This document shows, in pieces, positions 35,410 through 44,281 of a stretch of DNA of 64,000 nucleotides (the stretch's first letter is position 1; each line of letters starts with the position of its first letter). Source of the stretch: Prolixibacteraceae bacterium (GTDB taxonomy: Bacteria > Bacteroidota > Bacteroidia > Bacteroidales > Prolixibacteraceae). Below the pieces are notes generated by a model, which saw only the letters and a program-made list of their open reading frames with translations, searched no databases and had not been told where the DNA came from. Position numbers and translations under genes: made by a program. The stretch spans positions 124,001 through 188,000 of the forward strand of contig JAIBEY010000052.1 in the NCBI GenBank assembly GCA_019459525.1, read 5' to 3'.

Positions 35410-36282
35410 ATGGCTTATAATTTACTGAAAGGCAAAAGAGGAATTATTTTTGGTGCATTGAATGCCGATTCAATTGCCTGGAAAGTTGCTCAGAGAGCAT
35501 TTGAGGAAGGTGCAACGTTTACTTTAACAAACACCGGAGTAGCAATGCGCATGGGCGATACAGCTCAGCTTGCTGAAGCTTGTAACACCGTTGCGATTGA
35601 AGCTGATGCAACAAGTGTGGAAGATTTGGAAAATCTTTTTAAACAATCGATGGAAGTACTGGGTGGCAAAATAGACTTTGTACTGCATTCCATCGGAATG
35701 TCGCCCAATGTTCGTAAAGGCCGCCATTACAGCGATCTGGATTATGGCTACCTAACCAAAACCCTCGACATTTCGGCGGTATCGTTTCACAAAGTGTTAC
35801 AGGTCGCCCGTAAACTGGATGCCATCAATCCATGGGGTTCGGTAGTTGCATTATCGTATGTAGCGGCGCAGCGTACATTCTACGGATACAACGACATGGC
35901 TGATGCCAAAGCATTGCTGGAATCAATTGCCCGCAGTTTCGGATACATTTATGGTCGTGAACGCAACGTGCGTATCAATACCATTTCGCAGTCGCCAACC
36001 ATGACAACTGCCGGTAGCGGAGTAAAAGGAATCGGTCAGTTGCTCGATTTCTCTGAACGCATGTCGCCGCTGGGCAATGCAACCGGCGACGAGTGTGCCG
36101 ATTATTGCATCACCCTGTTCTCCGACCTGACAAAGAAAGTGACGATGCAGAACCTGTTCCACGACGGAGGATTTTCTTCGATGGGTATGAGCCTGCGCGC
36201 GCTTCAGCAGTACGAAAAAGGTTTGGGTTGCGATTGCGAATGTGGCAACGACGAACCTTGTGGCGAGCACAAATACGACTAG
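35410..36282 (+). CDS. fabI: Enoyl-[acyl-carrier-protein] reductase (NADH), with Cys-rich tail
   Basis: FabI reduces enoyl-ACP, the last step of each fatty-acid elongation cycle. The 290-residue protein has the modified Rossmann GALNADSIAWKVA and the catalytic pattern SY(150)VAAQRTFYGY(160)NDMADAK(167). It is of the Bacteroidetes type beginning MAYNLLKGKRGIIFGALN. After the usual C-terminal ALQQYEKGL there is an extra tail, GCDCECGNDEPCGEHKYD, with four Cys and a His, that I do not expect from the family. A terminator follows directly. Confidence 0.94.
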   Translation: MAYNLLKGKRGIIFGALNADSIAWKVAQRAFEEGATFTLTNTGVAMRMGDTAQLAEACNTVAIEADATSVEDLENLFKQSMEVLGGKIDFVLHSIGMSPNVRKGRHYSDLDYGYLTKTLDISAVSFHKVLQVARKLDAINPWGSVVALSYVAAQRTFYGYNDMADAKALLESIARSFGYIYGRERNVRINTISQSPTMTTAGSGVKGIGQLLDFSERMSPLGNATGDECADYCITLFSDLTKKVTMQNLFHDGGFSSMGMSLRALQQYEKGLGCDCECGNDEPCGEHKYD

Positions 36283-36300
36283 CTGGAATTCTTTCCATAA

Positions 36301-36336
36301 AAACAAAAACCGGTGATGAACCGGTTTTTTTGTTTT
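36301..36336. terminator. Bidirectional terminator between fabI and the transaldolase gene
   Basis: AACAAAAACCGG (36302-36313) pairs with CCGGTTTTTTTGTT around TGATGAA, with T and A runs at the two ends. Confidence 0.88.
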
Positions 36337-36360
36337 ATTCCTGAATCCAATCGAATTTCA

Positions 36361-37026
36361 TTAAAACTCGATATCGTACAAACCCTCTGAATCAAGTTCG
36401 AATTGCTTCACACTGATGTCGGTCATCGGGTGTTTAATGAGCTGGTGTAGCAATTCAGGACTGATGGTCGCCGAGTGGGCTCCAGCCATGCTGGTCCGAT
36501 AAATCTGGTCAACAGTTTTAAAACTTGCCGCCAACACTTTGCCGTTCAAATTGTATAATGCAATGTTTTCTACAATATCACCTACCACTTCAATTCCGTG
36601 CGATGATATATTGTCCAGGCGGCTCACATACGGGGCAACAAAATCGGCACCGGCCTTCATGGCCACCAAAGCCTGCTGTTGTGTAAAAATAGCTGTTGCA
36701 GTCACATTGATTCCTGCATCTTTCAGGATTCGCATAGCTTTGTAGCCATTGGGAGTTACCGGGATTTTGGCATAAAAGTTATCCCCAAAATCAAAATAAC
36801 TGCGGTATTTTTTTGCTTCACGAACCATGTCTTCCGACTCGGCCGAAATCATTTGTACGTGAACCATTCCTGAGCCTACCAACTCCTGAATTCCTTCAAC
36901 CGCTACAGAAAGTTTATACCCTGAATTTTTTAAAATCGTTGGATTTGTTGTTACCCCCTCGAGCGGGAAAAATGTGTACAGCCTCCGAAGTTCATCCAGA
37001 TCGGCTGTGTCGGCCATGTAAATCAT
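36361..37026 (-). CDS. Fructose-6-phosphate aldolase/transaldolase-like protein
   Basis: A 221-residue class I aldolase of the FSA/TalC branch. The Schiff-base Lys87 is in YAKIPVTPNGYKA; the early GVTTNPTI and the late AAPYVSR-like segment (DFVAPYVSRLDNI) are typical. Length fits FSA rather than full-size transaldolase. It is the last gene of the minus-strand sugar module, 210 bp after the zinc dehydrogenase gene, and probably cleaves or transfers a three-carbon unit from the pathway's ketose phosphate. Related sugar-specific transaldolases exist, so the substrate is open. Confidence 0.85.
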   Translation of the reverse strand: MIYMADTADLDELRRLYTFFPLEGVTTNPTILKNSGYKLSVAVEGIQELVGSGMVHVQMISAESEDMVREAKKYRSYFDFGDNFYAKIPVTPNGYKAMRILKDAGINVTATAIFTQQQALVAMKAGADFVAPYVSRLDNISSHGIEVVGDIVENIALYNLNGKVLAASFKTVDQIYRTSMAGAHSATISPELLHQLIKHPMTDISVKQFELDSEGLYDIEF

Positions 37027-37141
37027 TGTTTTGTTTCTAATTGTTTATGCGGCAAAGGTACAGTATCAAAAGTAAGCACAGGAAAAAGAGACATCAGAAT
37101 TTAAATATTAGACAAAAGACTTAAGATAAAACAAACAGGTA

Positions 37142-37205
37142 CGTCATTGCAAGTAACGAAACAATCTGTCGATTTGCAGATTGCTTCACTTTGTTCGCAA
37201 TGACG
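37142..37205. repeat. REP-like palindrome, copy 1
   Basis: CGTCATTGC (from 37142) and GCAATGACG (to 37205) bound a long imperfect inverted repeat with AATCTG/CAGATT inside. A second copy with the same ends lies at 38555-38616, on the other side of the zinc dehydrogenase gene. Confidence 0.75.
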
Positions 37206-37236
37206 TTTCCTGATGGTCGATTATCGAATACTTCTT

Positions 37237-38496
37237 CTAGTTTGCCAACAAATACTCTTCTGCCTCAACCGACCACAAACCCTGGTGATGATCACAAATT
37301 TCAGCCAGTTTCGCAAATAATGGATCAGTTTTTCCTTTTTCTGCAAAATCAGCAATGGCTGTCAGAGGCATTTCCAGATGGGTGTAAATCAGCTTTTTCC
37401 CACCCGGAATCTGAGGAAGATGCAGTGTCGTTTCAATCACTGCATTCAGTCCGCCAATGTGAGTTACCAGTCCGGCCGGATCAAGTCCTTTGGTCATCAC
37501 ATCCAGCGCTTCTTTCATGTCATCGGTGTTTCCTCCTGAAGTTCCTACGATGTGCGTATAAGCGTAGTGTACGTTGTAGAAATTCATTTTGGCCTGAAGA
37601 TTCGGATCTGATGGACCGGCGAAGAAATTCAGACAGCCGTCGAAAGCCAGAATCGCATCACCCTGCTCAATCACAGGCGCAACCGGTGCAAACACGAATA
37701 CATCATCGTAACCGGTATCTCCTGAAAGGCGTTTCAGTTCAGCAACCGGATCTTCAATTTTTGTATTCAGGTAAATCAGTTCAATGCCGCGTTTGGCAGC
37801 CTCTTCAACGGTATAAATAGAAGCGGCGCGATCCAAGCGGGTTTGATCAATGTCGGTAACCACACACAACTTTGGCTTACGGTCGGCGCGATGGATGACG
37901 TAATTGATGGCTGCCAGTCCCATTGGACCAACGCCTGCCAGAATCGCCATTTTACCGTCGGCAACAATTTCCATGTTGTGTATGTACGAACCCGGCGTAG
38001 TGTGATAATTGGCATGCATGGCGCCAATCACGCACGAAAGCGGTTCGGCCAGCGATGCAGGGTAAAAACCCGGTCCATCATAAGCCAGCAAACAATCCTG
38101 AACCAACACATCTTTCGGGATGATCACGTAAGTGGCATCGCCACCGATAAACTGGTACGAATATCCCGGAGCGCTCAATACGCCAACCGGACCTTCTTCG
38201 TAATAGATTGCTGGTTGGATGGAGAATTTTTGTCCGGCTTTGAATTTGTGTTTCCAATTTTCGCCAATTTCGACCAACTCGCCACTAAACTCGTGACCAA
38301 TGATGATTGGATTTTCGGCCACATCATTCGGGATACGTTTATGATCGGTAGCTTGTTTGGCTGCCTTGTATGATGACATGCAAATGCTATCAGACACCAC
38401 TTTTGCCAAAATTTCATCGGCTTTGATTGCCGGAAGTTCAAACTCTTCCAGTCTCAAATCTTCTTTTCCGTATAAACGAACTGCTTTTGTTTTCAT
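37237..38496 (-). CDS. Zinc-containing sugar(-phosphate) dehydrogenase, SorE/YggP-like
   Basis: A 419-residue medium-chain dehydrogenase. GHEFSGELVEIG is the zinc-domain signature, SLAEPLSCVIGAM the following Glu segment, and LAGVGPMGLAAINYV the nucleotide-binding Rossmann motif. Its length and the ASLAEPLSC segment are like L-sorbose-1-phosphate reductase-type proteins. I choose ATG 38496. REP-like palindromes flank the gene on both sides. In the module it would interconvert a ketose and an alditol, or their phosphates; the actual substrate is unknown. Confidence 0.82.
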   Translation of the reverse strand: MKTKAVRLYGKEDLRLEEFELPAIKADEILAKVVSDSICMSSYKAAKQATDHKRIPNDVAENPIIIGHEFSGELVEIGENWKHKFKAGQKFSIQPAIYYEEGPVGVLSAPGYSYQFIGGDATYVIIPKDVLVQDCLLAYDGPGFYPASLAEPLSCVIGAMHANYHTTPGSYIHNMEIVADGKMAILAGVGPMGLAAINYVIHRADRKPKLCVVTDIDQTRLDRAASIYTVEEAAKRGIELIYLNTKIEDPVAELKRLSGDTGYDDVFVFAPVAPVIEQGDAILAFDGCLNFFAGPSDPNLQAKMNFYNVHYAYTHIVGTSGGNTDDMKEALDVMTKGLDPAGLVTHIGGLNAVIETTLHLPQIPGGKKLIYTHLEMPLTAIADFAEKGKTDPLFAKLAEICDHHQGLWSVEAEEYLLAN

Positions 38497-38554
38497 ATTT
38501 TTTTTGTTTTGCCACGGTGGCACAGTAATTTTCTAAAGTTTTTTAAGGGGTTCT

Positions 38555-38616
38555 CGTCATTGCGAGGAACGAAGCAATCCTTTCGAACAGATTGCTTCAC
38601 TTCGTTCGCAATGACG
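38555..38616. repeat. REP-like palindrome, copy 2
   Basis: CGTCATTGCGAGGAACGAAG at the left pairs with CTTCGTTCGCAATGACG at the right across AATC/GATT. Closely similar to copy 1 at 37142-37205. After it, 38634-38660 holds a different short tandem text (TCTCCGTGTCTTTGTGTCTC). Confidence 0.78.
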
Positions 38617-38669
38617 TTCTATTCAACTATTTCTCCGTGTCTTTGTGTCTCCGTGTTTAATTCAGTTTA

Positions 38670-40640
38670 CTAATTCAACATATTTTGACCTCCAGTTACC
38701 GGTACAGCCTGACCAGTTTCATATTCCTGCTCGATGATGTAATACACGGCACGCATCACATCAAGCGGGGTGCAACCGCGACCTGCCGGAACCTGTGCTT
38801 CATAAAAACGTTTCACATCCGCTATGGTTTTGGCGCCCGGCACTTTACCCGCACGCAGGTATTGCACAAATAAACCATTCTCCGGATCGGCCCACAGCGG
38901 TCCATCGAAAAAATTACCCGGACAAACCGAATTCACCTTGATTTTTGAAGGCATCAGTTCCATTGCAAACGACTGTGTTAGCCCAATTCCACCAAACTTA
39001 CCACCGGCATATGCAAAATTTTTGTTACTGCCCTTCAATCCCGATTTGGAATTGATTTGGATGATATCGGTAAAATGATCGGTTTTAAATTTATTTTGAA
39101 GTTTCATCACCGCCGATGCATATTTGGCACACAGGAAGTAGGCCGAATAGTTCACTTTGGTCATCAATTCGAAGGTTTCCGGAGTCATTTCGTCGAGCCC
39201 ACCGGCACGTAAAATTCCGGCATTGCTGATGAAAATATCCAGTCCGCCAAATTCGCAAACCGTTTGAAACACCAGATTTTCGACTGATGCAGCATTCGAC
39301 ACATCAGCTTTCACAAAAAAAGCTTTGTTTTTGCCTTTTCCTCCATTCAACGATTCGGCAAATTTTTTCCCTAATTCTTCATTCAGGTCGGCAATCACCA
39401 CATTGGCACCATTTCCCATCAGGTTTTCCACGATTCCGGCGCCAAAACCCTGAGCGCCTCCGGTTACAATGGCAATTTTGCGGTCCACACGTCCGGCAGT
39501 AGCTCCCATGGCAATAGCGCTACGGTATTGTTCTACTTCCCAGGTATCGATAAACTGAACCTGTCCGGCAGTCATCGGACTTTGTCCTCCAAATTTTTCG
39601 GAGTACAAACTTACCAGGCAAGTATCCATCATTACGTCTTCCAAAGTGGCTACTGCCTGCGCATTGTCATTGGCCAAAATACAACCAATACCTTTAATGC
39701 AAATGATCTTTGGCGTTTTAGGCTGCGTTTCAGTGTATGTTTTTATTTTTCCTGAAAGATCATTCAGTAAAGCATCCACATCGCCTTTATATTCAGCATA
39801 AACGAACGACGAATTGCAATACACAATTCCGTCAGGAATAAATGGCAAAGCTATTTTCTGAAATTCAGTTTCCGAAGAAAGGAACCGCTCGTAGTAATTG
39901 TTATTGATGACTTTCAGCGTTTTCAGTCCGTTGGCAGAAAGCAGCATTCGAATGGCAGGGATAATTTTAGCGGCAACAGGATCAATCGGTAAACTGACGG
40001 CTGGTTCAATTTCGCCAATGGCAGAATCCAGCAAACTGATCACTTCGGTATAAATCTTCCTGATTTCATCGGTAGTATCAGCAGCCACAAAAATACCGTG
40101 ATTCTGCAACAGAATAATCTTCGGTTCCTTCCCCGTTCTGGAACGATAGGCATTGATGCGGTTTTCGACCTCCTTAAACAGGATGTATCCCGGATCGACA
40201 TACGGTACATAAACCACCGTATCGCCAAACAGTACAGTGGTCAGCCGTTCTGCATTGGTACTACACATCAGTCCATTTACTTTGGTGCTATGGGTATGAA
40301 CCACAAAACGAAAAGCGATCAAATCGTGCAACGAGGTTTCAACCGATGGGCGTTGCCCTTTCTCGGGATGAACACGGGCATTCAGCAAATCGTTTTTGAT
40401 CTGGTTTTCGCGCTCCATCACATCTTCTGAATAGGTTTTCCCGGCGATTAACTGCAACCCCTTCCGGTCGAGCTGAGCAAAACCGTCTTCGCCAATTGTA
40501 GATAAACTGTGTCCACTGGCTTTGATATACAGATGATTTTCGTCTTTGTACGAGGTATTTCCCCCTCCGGCAATTACAAAATCCTTCTGTTTCCCATAGA
40601 ACTGTGATATTTCTATTAATTCCTTAATTTCTGGTTTCAT
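38670..40640 (-). CDS. Bifunctional class II aldolase / short-chain dehydrogenase
   Basis: A 656-residue fusion. Residues about 1-300 are a class II aldolase/adducin domain with zinc ligands in VVHTHSTK (His115, His117) and LLQNHG (His181). Residues about 385-656 are a short-chain dehydrogenase with TGGAQGFG (393-400) and catalytic Tyr544/Lys548 in YAGGK, similar to sorbitol-6-phosphate dehydrogenases. Such fusions are known for rhamnulose-1-phosphate aldolase/lactaldehyde dehydrogenases, but here the neighbours are a PHP protein, a zinc dehydrogenase and an FSA-type aldolase rather than rhamnose genes. Cleavage of a ketose phosphate and redox of a product or of the sugar itself are both possible. 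Confidence 0.87.
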   Translation of the reverse strand: MKPEIKELIEISQFYGKQKDFVIAGGGNTSYKDENHLYIKASGHSLSTIGEDGFAQLDRKGLQLIAGKTYSEDVMERENQIKNDLLNARVHPEKGQRPSVETSLHDLIAFRFVVHTHSTKVNGLMCSTNAERLTTVLFGDTVVYVPYVDPGYILFKEVENRINAYRSRTGKEPKIILLQNHGIFVAADTTDEIRKIYTEVISLLDSAIGEIEPAVSLPIDPVAAKIIPAIRMLLSANGLKTLKVINNNYYERFLSSETEFQKIALPFIPDGIVYCNSSFVYAEYKGDVDALLNDLSGKIKTYTETQPKTPKIICIKGIGCILANDNAQAVATLEDVMMDTCLVSLYSEKFGGQSPMTAGQVQFIDTWEVEQYRSAIAMGATAGRVDRKIAIVTGGAQGFGAGIVENLMGNGANVVIADLNEELGKKFAESLNGGKGKNKAFFVKADVSNAASVENLVFQTVCEFGGLDIFISNAGILRAGGLDEMTPETFELMTKVNYSAYFLCAKYASAVMKLQNKFKTDHFTDIIQINSKSGLKGSNKNFAYAGGKFGGIGLTQSFAMELMPSKIKVNSVCPGNFFDGPLWADPENGLFVQYLRAGKVPGAKTIADVKRFYEAQVPAGRGCTPLDVMRAVYYIIEQEYETGQAVPVTGGQNMLN

Positions 40641-40658
40641 TATATTTTGTTTTTTTTT

Positions 40659-40686
40659 GTAGAGACGCGATTAATCGCGTCTCTAC
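40659..40686. repeat. Perfect 28-bp palindrome
   Basis: GTAGAGACGCGATT (40659-40672) is followed directly by its exact complement. It lies in the 60-bp spacer between the PHP and aldolase genes. The T-run next to it on the plus strand could make it a leftward or rightward attenuating hairpin, but the same type of sequence is a dispersed repeat in several phyla. Confidence 0.7.
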
Positions 40687-40700
40687 ATCGCGTATTATTT

Positions 40701-41939
40701 TTATTTACTGATGAAATATGAAATTACCGCCTTCCCTAATTCAACGAACGAATCGTATTCTTTTGTTTTGGCGTCGCCGTCGGCATTCAGATAACCTTGT
40801 TCGCCTTTGGCTATCAGGTACTGGTGGGCAGCAATGATGCAGGCGCCTTCGAATCCGATTTGTTCCAGTTCTTCGTCAAGTTCAACGCCACCGCTGCACG
40901 AAACTTTTACCGGATCGAGTTGCGGCGTATTGTGCTCGGTGCCAAACGTGATCAGGAAGTTTTTTGACCGGAAGAAGCTTACAAACTCTTTCAGTACGGC
41001 AAACGTATTACGCCCCGGAATCAACTCCAGACTATATACGCCTTTGCTTCTGAGCGTTTCGTAAAGTTTCACAAAGTCGCCTTCGTAATCGGTAAAGTTT
41101 CCTTTGGCATCGTCGAGCAGCACCGGATAACATGGAATTCCACCGGCTGTGATAATAATGTCTTTCACCTGTTCGAGACTCAAAAATGCCTTCGGATCTT
41201 CAGAAACAAAAGCACGGCCTCCAGCTTTAAGCAAATTTCCACGAATTTCGTTTTCCAGACCAGCTATATCGGTCAGTTTCGATTTTACCTCTTTTCCAGA
41301 AAAAACCTTTGTATAGAATGCTTTTTTATCTTCCGGATTACTGAATTTTTCGTCAATAGCAATGCGTAAAGCCTTGGCAATATGCCTTTCGCGCAACATG
41401 TTTTTGGCATATTTAGCTTTCAGGGAATCAAAACTAAAGCTGAAGCCAGCATTCAGTTCGGCCAGCAATTCATTCAGCTTCTCCACCATTTCAGCCGTCT
41501 GCACATTGCTCTCGTGCTGAACCTGTTCCAACAAGCTCAACTGTTCGCCAGCCAAAACCAACGGACTAGTCAAACCTTTTCCGGAGAAATAGGTGCGCCC
41601 CGGGTTGGCCGGATCATTCACCCGAACTCCGGCATTCTGCAAATCTTTTTGCAGCGACATAAATTCGATATTGAAAAGTGGAAAAATTTTGTATTTCAGG
41701 GCTAGTTCTGCAAATTCTGCATATCCGTCGGTGGTGTAAAAATCGTTGATCCCAAGCACCTGAACACCTTCAGCTTCGGCCAATTGAAACACCTGATCAA
41801 TTTTAGCAAACGCACTGAAAGAGAATGGAGTATGAAAATGTCCGTTCACCAGAAGCGTACTCTGAATCCCTTTGTTTTTCAGGTCTTGCAGCAAAATTTG
41901 TTTGCCGGGGTAATTGGCAAATAAGGATTGATTACTCAT
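40701..41939 (-). CDS. PHP-domain protein, probable metal-dependent phosphoesterase
   Basis: A 412-residue protein whose start GHFHTPFSF and following segment GINDFYTTDGY fit a PHP domain (HxH motif, Asp and later His ligands); FGTEHNTPQ supplies the later Glu/His-containing motif and GACIIAAHQ a further His. A helical insert lies at about residues 125-260. PHP phosphatases hydrolyse phosphomonoesters of sugars or histidinol. It is the first gene of the four-gene sugar module, 60 bp before the aldolase/SDR gene, and may remove phosphate from a pathway intermediate. The substrate is not evident. Confidence 0.78.
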   Translation of the reverse strand: MSNQSLFANYPGKQILLQDLKNKGIQSTLLVNGHFHTPFSFSAFAKIDQVFQLAEAEGVQVLGINDFYTTDGYAEFAELALKYKIFPLFNIEFMSLQKDLQNAGVRVNDPANPGRTYFSGKGLTSPLVLAGEQLSLLEQVQHESNVQTAEMVEKLNELLAELNAGFSFSFDSLKAKYAKNMLRERHIAKALRIAIDEKFSNPEDKKAFYTKVFSGKEVKSKLTDIAGLENEIRGNLLKAGGRAFVSEDPKAFLSLEQVKDIIITAGGIPCYPVLLDDAKGNFTDYEGDFVKLYETLRSKGVYSLELIPGRNTFAVLKEFVSFFRSKNFLITFGTEHNTPQLDPVKVSCSGGVELDEELEQIGFEGACIIAAHQYLIAKGEQGYLNADGDAKTKEYDSFVELGKAVISYFISK

Positions 41940-42139
41940 CGTATCTTAGATTAAAAAGTTTCTGAATTTCCATCTAAAAGTAACTAAAATTGCAACAGCC
42001 GGCATCCTTTGCTATCCTGTTTATGTCGGAAATTACCTAGCCCTAATCCGGAAAACAAACCACATCAAACCCAATGATATCCAGATTATTTCATAAATTT
42101 ATTCTCGTAATTTTTACATTCATACTAATTGAAAAACTT

Positions 42140-42691
42140 ATGAAAAAAGCACATTACCTCATTCTCTGTTGCTTACTTCTTTTTTTAGGGTGCGCCAAAG
42201 AAACCCCTGTCGAAAATGAATTTCTGATGTTGAAAAAAGCGGGACTTCCCATACCTATGAAATTTGATTTTTCTGCCATACCTGACCTTACTTTTCCACT
42301 TACCGCATGTTCACCAATTGAAGGTAAAATTTATCTGCCAGGGAAACAATGGTTAAGTGGAACAACGTCGTATTTTGGCAACATTGATGCTACAAAAAGC
42401 TATATACTCAATACCCAGTGTGATTTTATTGACAGCTACAACATTAAAGAACATTTCACAGGGGTGATCGCCACATCAACCGGTGATAATTTGAACTTTA
42501 CAGGTTGGATACAGATTGATGTTTCAAAAGCCATTTCAACCCAATCCATACCGGTTTCAGGCGAGATTGTGGTAAGCAGTGGGACGGGCGTTTTTGCCGG
42601 AGTTAGCGGTTCGGTGAGCATGAGTGGTACAGCCAATTACACCAATGGATCCATTGGCTGGAGCGGAAACGGCTCGTTGATTTATAATTAG
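42140..42691 (+). CDS. Hypothetical lipoprotein
   Basis: A 183-residue protein with a lipobox (LLFLGCAK) after the start at ATG 42140; an earlier in-frame ATG at 42074 would precede the signal peptide by 22 codons. The remainder is a beta-rich domain with Gly/Ser/Thr-rich strands (SSGTGVFAGVSGSVSMSGTA, then NGSIGWSGNGSLIYN). I do not recognise the family. It lies alone between the PHP gene (divergent) and ilvA (convergent). Confidence 0.75.
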   Translation: MKKAHYLILCCLLLFLGCAKETPVENEFLMLKKAGLPIPMKFDFSAIPDLTFPLTACSPIEGKIYLPGKQWLSGTTSYFGNIDATKSYILNTQCDFIDSYNIKEHFTGVIATSTGDNLNFTGWIQIDVSKAISTQSIPVSGEIVVSSGTGVFAGVSGSVSMSGTANYTNGSIGWSGNGSLIYN

Positions 42692-42723
42692 CCGACCCAA
42701 TTTAGCTACGATAGTACATAAAG

Positions 42724-42771
42724 GAAACGACCATCATCAAAAATACACTTTCATTTGATGATGGTCGTTTC
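42724..42771. terminator. Bidirectional terminator between the lipoprotein gene and ilvA
   Basis: GAAACGACCATCATCAAA (42724-42741) and TTTGATGATGGTCGTTTC (42754-42771) are exact complements. Confidence 0.88.
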
Positions 42772-42802
42772 GTTTTAAAATAATATAGAAAGAAACAAAA
42801 AA

Positions 42803-44074
42803 TCAAGATCGGATTAGCAACTGAAATAAATCAGGACGATCGTTGATGTATTCGGAAATAAACCCGTTTTCCTCCATACGCTGCACCAATCCGGCATAAT
42901 CTTCTTTATCCTGAAGTTCAATCCCGATCAAAGCCGGACCTTGTTCACGGTTCGTTTTTTTCGAATACTCGAACATGGTAATATCGTCGTTGGGCCCGAG
43001 CACTTTATCTACAAAATCACGCAAAGCTCCGGCGCGCTGCGGAAAACGGACGATAAAATAATGTTTCAGCCCTTCATAAAGAAGTGACCGTTCTTTGATT
43101 TCCTCCGTTCGGGTAATGTCGTTGTTACTGCCCGAAACCATACAAACTACATTTTTACCGGCAATCTGTTCCCTGTAAAAATCGAGTGCTGCAATTGATA
43201 ATGCCCCGGCAGGTTCAACCACAATAGCGTCCTGATTGTACAATTCCAGAATCGTCGTACAAACTTTTCCTTCAGGAACCGTAACAATATCATCAACAAC
43301 CTGCTGGCAAACCTTAAAAGTTAGGTCGCCCACACGCTGCACCGCAGCTCCGTCAACAAATTTATCGATATCTTTTAGCGGAGTTACTTCGCCATTTGCG
43401 AGGCTCATTTTCATCGAAGGCGCGCCGGCTGGCTCAACCCCTATGATTTTTGTATTTGGGCTAATTTGCTTGAAATACGCCCCTACCCCAGCCGCCAGAC
43501 CACCACCGCCTATCGGGAGAAAAAGATAATCAATAGTTCCCGCAAAATCCTGAAGTATTTCAACGCCGGCAGTTGCCTGTCCTTCAATAATTTGAGGATC
43601 GTCGAACGGATGAATATATACCATTCCTGTTTTCAGGCTGTTAATATGGGCGGCATCCGAAGCAGCATCGTAAGTATCGCCCACCAGAACAACCTCAATT
43701 TTGTCTTTGCCGAACATTTTTACCTGAGTAATTTTCTGTTTGGGTGTAGTGGTGGGCATGTAAATTTTGCCTTTTATGCCAAGCAACTGGCACGAATAAG
43801 CCACTCCCTGAGCATGGTTTCCTGCACTGGCGCAAACCACGCCACGCAACCGTTCTTCTTCGCTTAATCCCGAAATTTTATTGTATGCCCCCCTGATTTT
43901 ATAGGAACGTACAATCTGTAAATCTTCACGTTTCAGGAATACATTCGAGGAATACCGTTCTGAAAGATTTGTATTTCTCAGGAGTGGCGTAGAAACCACG
44001 ATCGGGTTCAGGGTTAATTTGGCCTGGGTAATATTTTGAAGTGTTGGATAATAATTCTGTTTCTGCTGTGTCAT
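42803..44074 (-). CDS. ilvA: Threonine ammonia-lyase, biosynthetic type
   Basis: IlvA converts threonine to 2-oxobutyrate, the entry to isoleucine. The 423-residue protein has the PLP Lys59 in SYKIRGAYNKI, the phosphate loop GGGGLAAG and CASAGNHAQG, and a C-terminal regulatory domain (about 330-423) of the short, single ACT-like kind. It is not in the leu operon but is 10 kb from it on the same strand. Because the leu operon also carries a citramalate synthase-like gene, this strain may have two routes to 2-oxobutyrate. A TAATTTTG -7 box lies on the minus strand at 44106-44113. Confidence 0.95.
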   Translation of the reverse strand: MTQQKQNYYPTLQNITQAKLTLNPIVVSTPLLRNTNLSERYSSNVFLKREDLQIVRSYKIRGAYNKISGLSEEERLRGVVCASAGNHAQGVAYSCQLLGIKGKIYMPTTTPKQKITQVKMFGKDKIEVVLVGDTYDAASDAAHINSLKTGMVYIHPFDDPQIIEGQATAGVEILQDFAGTIDYLFLPIGGGGLAAGVGAYFKQISPNTKIIGVEPAGAPSMKMSLANGEVTPLKDIDKFVDGAAVQRVGDLTFKVCQQVVDDIVTVPEGKVCTTILELYNQDAIVVEPAGALSIAALDFYREQIAGKNVVCMVSGSNNDITRTEEIKERSLLYEGLKHYFIVRFPQRAGALRDFVDKVLGPNDDITMFEYSKKTNREQGPALIGIELQDKEDYAGLVQRMEENGFISEYINDRPDLFQLLIRS

Positions 44075-44105
44075 GGTTAATCTTTCTGTTTTTGGATAGC
44101 GCGGG

Positions 44106-44113
44106 CAAAATTA
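44106..44113 (-). promoter_or_regulatory. Possible -7 promoter element of ilvA
   Basis: The minus strand reads TAATTTTG here, a perfect TAnnTTTG, 32 nt upstream of the ilvA start codon. I did not find a good -33 element. Confidence 0.4.
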
Positions 44114-44228
44114 AACTGAAAACCCGAAACAATGTGCATTTTTGACTGAAAACAGCAGCCCGAAACAATTGTTTAAAACTGCACCGAAGGTGAACACGAT
44201 AACATGGAAACGGACCAATTGCCATAAA

Positions 44229-44260
44229 AAAAGCTCCCTGCTTTTGCAAAGAGCCTCCGG
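44229..44260 (-). terminator. Terminator-like hairpin after the YeeE/YedE gene
   Basis: On the minus strand, GAGGCTCTTTGCAAAAGCAG is followed by GGAGCTTTTTTT. The stem is short. The loop text is nearly the same as in the leuB terminator at 54431-54460. Confidence 0.55.
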
Positions 44261-44281
44261 TTCATCCGTCGAAATCCATTT

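Noticed and set aside
36361-41939. Sulfoquinovose (sulfo-transaldolase) pathway
   Set aside because: A FSA-type aldolase is present, but no sulfoquinovosidase, sulfosugar isomerase or sulfolactaldehyde enzyme is near.
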